Assembly (NCBI GenBank): GCA_026417815.1
Contig: JAOACN010000435.1
Span: 1-7,498, forward strand
Direction: 5' to 3'
Length of the DNA stretch: 7,498 nt
DNA from: Chloroflexaceae bacterium
GTDB taxonomy: Bacteria > Chloroflexota > Chloroflexia > Chloroflexales > Chloroflexaceae
The position numbers and the translations under genes were made by a program. Under the pieces are notes generated by a model. The model was not told the origin of the DNA and ran no database searches. It was given only the letters and a program-made list of their open reading frames with translations. Below, in pieces: positions 5,961-7,498 of the stretch. How positions within the stretch are numbered: the first letter of the stretch is position 1; each line of letters opens with the position of its first letter.

Positions 5961-5992
5961 CGGGGCCCGCGGGCCCCGCACACCCCGCCAGG
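5961..5992. repeat. 18-base palindrome and extra copy of the stem arm
   Basis: 5961-5978 (CGGGGCCCG followed by CGGGCCCCG) is a perfect palindrome. CCCCGCCAGG at 5983-5992 exactly repeats 5938-5947 in the right arm of the preceding stem, so the left-arm segment CCTGGCGGGG (5913-5922) can pair with either copy. Confidence 0.6.
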
Positions 5993-6032
5993 GGAAAAAA
6001 TGACCAATGGAGAGTTGCAGCAATGTAATTCC

Positions 6033-6061
6033 TTAACACTTCGAAATATAGCATGTAAAAC
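6033..6061 (+). promoter_or_regulatory. Candidate promoter for the 6121 gene
   Basis: TTAACA (6033-6038) and TAAAAC (6056-6061) are 17 bases apart in a locally AT-rich stretch, matching the sigma-70 consensus at five and four of six positions. Transcription would begin near 6068, giving a leader of about 50 bases that includes the direct repeats and dyad described separately. Confidence 0.35.
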
Positions 6062-6065
6062 TTGT

Positions 6066-6109
6066 GTTGTCAACCGTTTGTCAAGCAAATGCACAATCAA
6101 TCTGTGCAT
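6066..6109. promoter_or_regulatory. Direct repeats and inverted repeat upstream of GTG 6121, operator-like
   Basis: TTGTCAA occurs at 6067 and again at 6078, eleven bases apart, about one helical turn. Just downstream, ATGCACA (6089-6095) and TGTGCAT (6103-6109) form a 7-bp inverted repeat with a 7-base spacer, ending next to the ribosome binding site. Either set could be a regulator site; the dyad could also form a hairpin in the mRNA. Confidence 0.4.
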
Positions 6110-6123
6110 AGGGGTGCCCCGTG
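6110..6123 (+). promoter_or_regulatory. Ribosome binding site and GTG start
   Basis: AGGGG at 6110-6114 lies six bases before GTG 6121. No ATG follows until residue 59, well inside the hydrophobic core, so GTG is the supported start. Confidence 0.6.
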
Positions 6124-6981
6124 TTAGCGTCGTCCCCAGCGCCACGTTACGACCGCATCGTCTCGCTGGTTATCGTCATACTCATCGGACTGGCGGTGAT
6201 TTTTCTGATTGACGGCAACCCCAACACCCTGCGGATCGTGCTGGGGGGGGATCTGCCAGCGATCAGCGTCTCGTGGTTCCTGATCGCCTCGCTGATGATC
6301 ATCACCAGCGCCGGGGCCGATGTCCTGATTCGCTCGCACCCGTACATGCAGCACCGCGCCCTTCCGGTGGTCCATCTGGGCGTGGTGCGCTTTGAAATCG
6401 CGCCAGCGTTCTGGATGTTGCCCTCGTTCAGTGTTATTGGCTCCTTTGCCTTCTTCCGCCTGTTCAGCGAAGTCTGGCAGGGGTTGGCCTTCGCGCTGGC
6501 GCTTGTGGCGGCAGGCGGTTTGCTGCTGGCGGCACTGATTGCCCAGCACTACGCCCTCGATCGTGACGCGGCGGTCAGTCAGCGGGCGCAGACGGTGCTG
6601 CAGGTGATAGGCTATGTTCTGGCCTTTGGCCTCTTCAGCGCCATTTACTACACTCGCTACCGGACACTCTACTCGGCAACGCTGACCGGGGCAACGGCCA
6701 CACTGTTGTCCTACGGATTGCTGGCCTACACGCCCGCCTCGAACCGCTGGCGCATGTCAGCCGTGGTGGGGTTGGTGCTCGCCGAGGCGCTGTGGGCGCT
6801 GAACTACTGGGCCACCAGCTTCCTGATCGGCGGCGCGGTGCTCCTGGTGCTCTTCTATGTCGCGGTCAGCCTCACGCAACACCTGGGGGCGGGGCAGGTG
6901 CAGCGCCGGCTCCTGGTAGAGTACGGTCTGCTTGGTGGTGGGTTGTTCACCGTAATTATCTATGTGGTTTTGCGACAATAA
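6121..6981 (+). CDS. Multi-pass membrane protein of unknown function, 286 aa
   Basis: The protein is almost wholly hydrophobic, with eight or nine likely membrane helices near 13-31, 46-66, 96-115, 119-143, 157-177, 184-203, 210-228, 231-253 and 267-283. Loops are short. The only sizeable polar stretches are about 70-92 (RSHPYMQHRALPVVHLGVVR) and 144-156 (YALDRDAAVSQRA). No signal peptide separate from the first helix, no transporter signature and no catalytic motif was recognised. Size and layout recall DUF5656-type proteins, which I associate with Chloroflexota; this is a weak memory-based match. It stands alone: a structured non-coding region precedes it and the next gene follows 280 bases later. 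The long frame, RBS and consistent membrane pattern make the gene itself secure. Confidence 0.8.
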   Translation: MLASSPAPRYDRIVSLVIVILIGLAVIFLIDGNPNTLRIVLGGDLPAISVSWFLIASLMIITSAGADVLIRSHPYMQHRALPVVHLGVVRFEIAPAFWMLPSFSVIGSFAFFRLFSEVWQGLAFALALVAAGGLLLAALIAQHYALDRDAAVSQRAQTVLQVIGYVLAFGLFSAIYYTRYRTLYSATLTGATATLLSYGLLAYTPASNRWRMSAVVGLVLAEALWALNYWATSFLIGGAVLLVLFYVAVSLTQHLGAGQVQRRLLVEYGLLGGGLFTVIIYVVLRQ

Positions 6982-7261
6982 CTCTCCGTTGCCATGGTCC
7001 GTGCCGTGAGAAGGCGCGGCGGAGCGAAGCCCCACCGCAAAGGAAAAGGGGTCCTCCGGGAGATCGGCGGCCTCATCCGCCGCCCGGGGCCGCGCTACCG
7101 GAGAGGGTAACGAGGCGAGATAATCCCGGGGCGCCAGAACCGGTTTCAGGTTGCCGAGAAGGGCTCTTTCTGCTAAACTGAGGGTGTCTTTCTGCCCTCG
7201 ACCATCACTGGCCTGTGTCATCCCCCGCCACCACGGCGTCGCGTCCGGGAAAGGGAATAGT
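6982..7261. other. 280-base spacer with promoter and possible decayed minus-strand ORF
   Basis: The plus strand shows no coding frame of note. On the minus strand a frame starts at ATG 7221 and its first 70 residues (to about 7010) look protein-like (SLAERALLGNLKPVLAPRDY), but it then runs antisense into the 6121 gene with shadow-like composition and has no clear ribosome binding site. CGGCGG and CCGCCG around 7064-7081 form a small inverted repeat. Confidence 0.4.
7151..7179 (+). promoter_or_regulatory. Candidate extended -10 promoter for the 7262 gene
   Basis: TTGCCG (7151-7156) and TAAACT (7174-7179) are 17 bases apart, with TG at 7171-7172 giving an extended -10 (TGCTAAACT). Transcription would start near 7186, about 75 bases before GTG 7262. 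It is the best-formed promoter in the window. Confidence 0.5.
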
Positions 7262-7498
7262 GTGAAGCGACCGGCAGCAGAGTGGCGCCTTCGTCTCAGC
7301 GACCACGTCGCGTTCTTTGGCTATCGGTGGATGGCCTGGGGCGTGGCCGCGCTCACCCTGACCGTCCCTGGCCGTTCCGCCGAATCGTTACCGCGGGACG
7401 CCGGGTTGCTGTTGTTCCTCGGCGTTATCAACGTGCTGACAACGGCGCTGGCGCAGGGGTATGTGCGCCTGCTGCGACGCCGTCCGCCGGTGCTGTTG
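7262..7498 (+). CDS. N-terminus of a membrane protein, probably a sensor histidine kinase (3' partial)
   Basis: The frame is open from GTG 7262 to the window end, giving 79 residues. AAGGGA at 7251-7256, five bases upstream, supports this start. A short charged N-terminus (VKRPAAEWRLRLSDHV) is followed by a first hydrophobic segment at about 22-36 (YRWMAWGVAALTLTV), a short loop, a second at about 47-66 (AGLLLFLGVINVLTTALAQG) and a basic end (RLLRRRPP). N-termini beginning 'YRW-aromatic' with short alternating helices are common in membrane-bound sensor kinases of Chloroflexota, which suggests that role, but no kinase domain is visible and another membrane protein is possible. The candidate promoter at 7151-7179 suggests an independent transcript. 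Confidence 0.6.
   Translation, partial: MKRPAAEWRLRLSDHVAFFGYRWMAWGVAALTLTVPGRSAESLPRDAGLLLFLGVINVLTTALAQGYVRLLRRRPPVLL

Larger units (their letters stand above)
5587..6120. other. 534-base non-coding region between divergent MarR and membrane-protein genes
   Basis: No convincing coding frame was seen; open frames here read through hairpins with low-complexity Pro/Arg/Gly content. The first part (5630-5780) is GC-rich and full of short inverted segments of the intergenic-repeat type. Next comes a promoter candidate (5817-5846), then a strong stem (5908-5952) with related palindromic segments up to 5992. The last part, about 6000-6110, is AT-rich and looks like a promoter and operator zone in front of GTG 6121. 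Confidence 0.7.

Noticed and set aside
5983..6000. CCCC-GCCA-GGGG hairpin followed by a run of A as a terminator
   Set aside because: The A-run follows on the plus strand, so the T-run would precede the hairpin on the minus strand; the geometry is wrong for intrinsic termination in either direction.
5592..6212. 206-residue plus-strand open frame across the intergenic region
   Set aside because: It reads through the 18-bp stem and palindromes, has repetitive Pro/Gly/Arg content and overlaps the well-supported 6121 gene.

Overview
The window reads as two unrelated pieces of high-GC bacterial DNA joined at about 3340-3390. The left piece (1 to about 3360) encodes two translationally coupled sensory proteins whose make-up recalls Betaproteobacteria, perhaps Rhodocyclales. 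The right piece (about 3375 to 7498) has short genes separated by GC-rich hairpin repeats, a layout that recalls Chloroflexota of the Roseiflexus/Chloroflexus type. Both taxonomic guesses rest on protein and repeat style, not on a search.

Left piece: the 3' part of a membrane sensor (cache-like fragment, one membrane segment, PAS, no kinase domain) ends in an ATGA overlap with a soluble hybrid histidine kinase (GAF, two PAS, HisKA, HATPase, receiver). All the kinase motifs of the second protein are present. Its receiver lacks the usual phospho-acceptor Asp and stops after about 70 residues, where the sequence turns without a frame break into a helical, HEAT-like protein with an acidic tail, ending at 3729. 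This is most simply an assembly chimera that stayed open by chance; a real recombination or fusion is less likely.

Right piece: after two hairpins come a YdjM/DUF457-like membrane protein with an added CxxC-CxxC zinc-ribbon-like tail (3892-4509) and, overlapping it, a 167-residue protein with a DUF6624-like motif (4496-4999). A 14-bp stem-loop separates these from a convergent MarR-family regulator (5586-5098, minus strand). A 534-base non-coding stretch follows, with a promoter candidate, an 18-bp stem, repeated palindromic segments and operator-like dyads. It precedes a multi-pass membrane protein of unknown function (6121-6981, GTG start). A further spacer carries an extended -10 promoter candidate for a gene starting at GTG 7262 and running off the end, probably the membrane N-terminus of a sensor kinase or similar protein.

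No defence system, CRISPR array, transposase, tRNA or rRNA was seen. The points most worth checking are the chimeric junction, the hairpin repeat family and the structured leader upstream of 6121.
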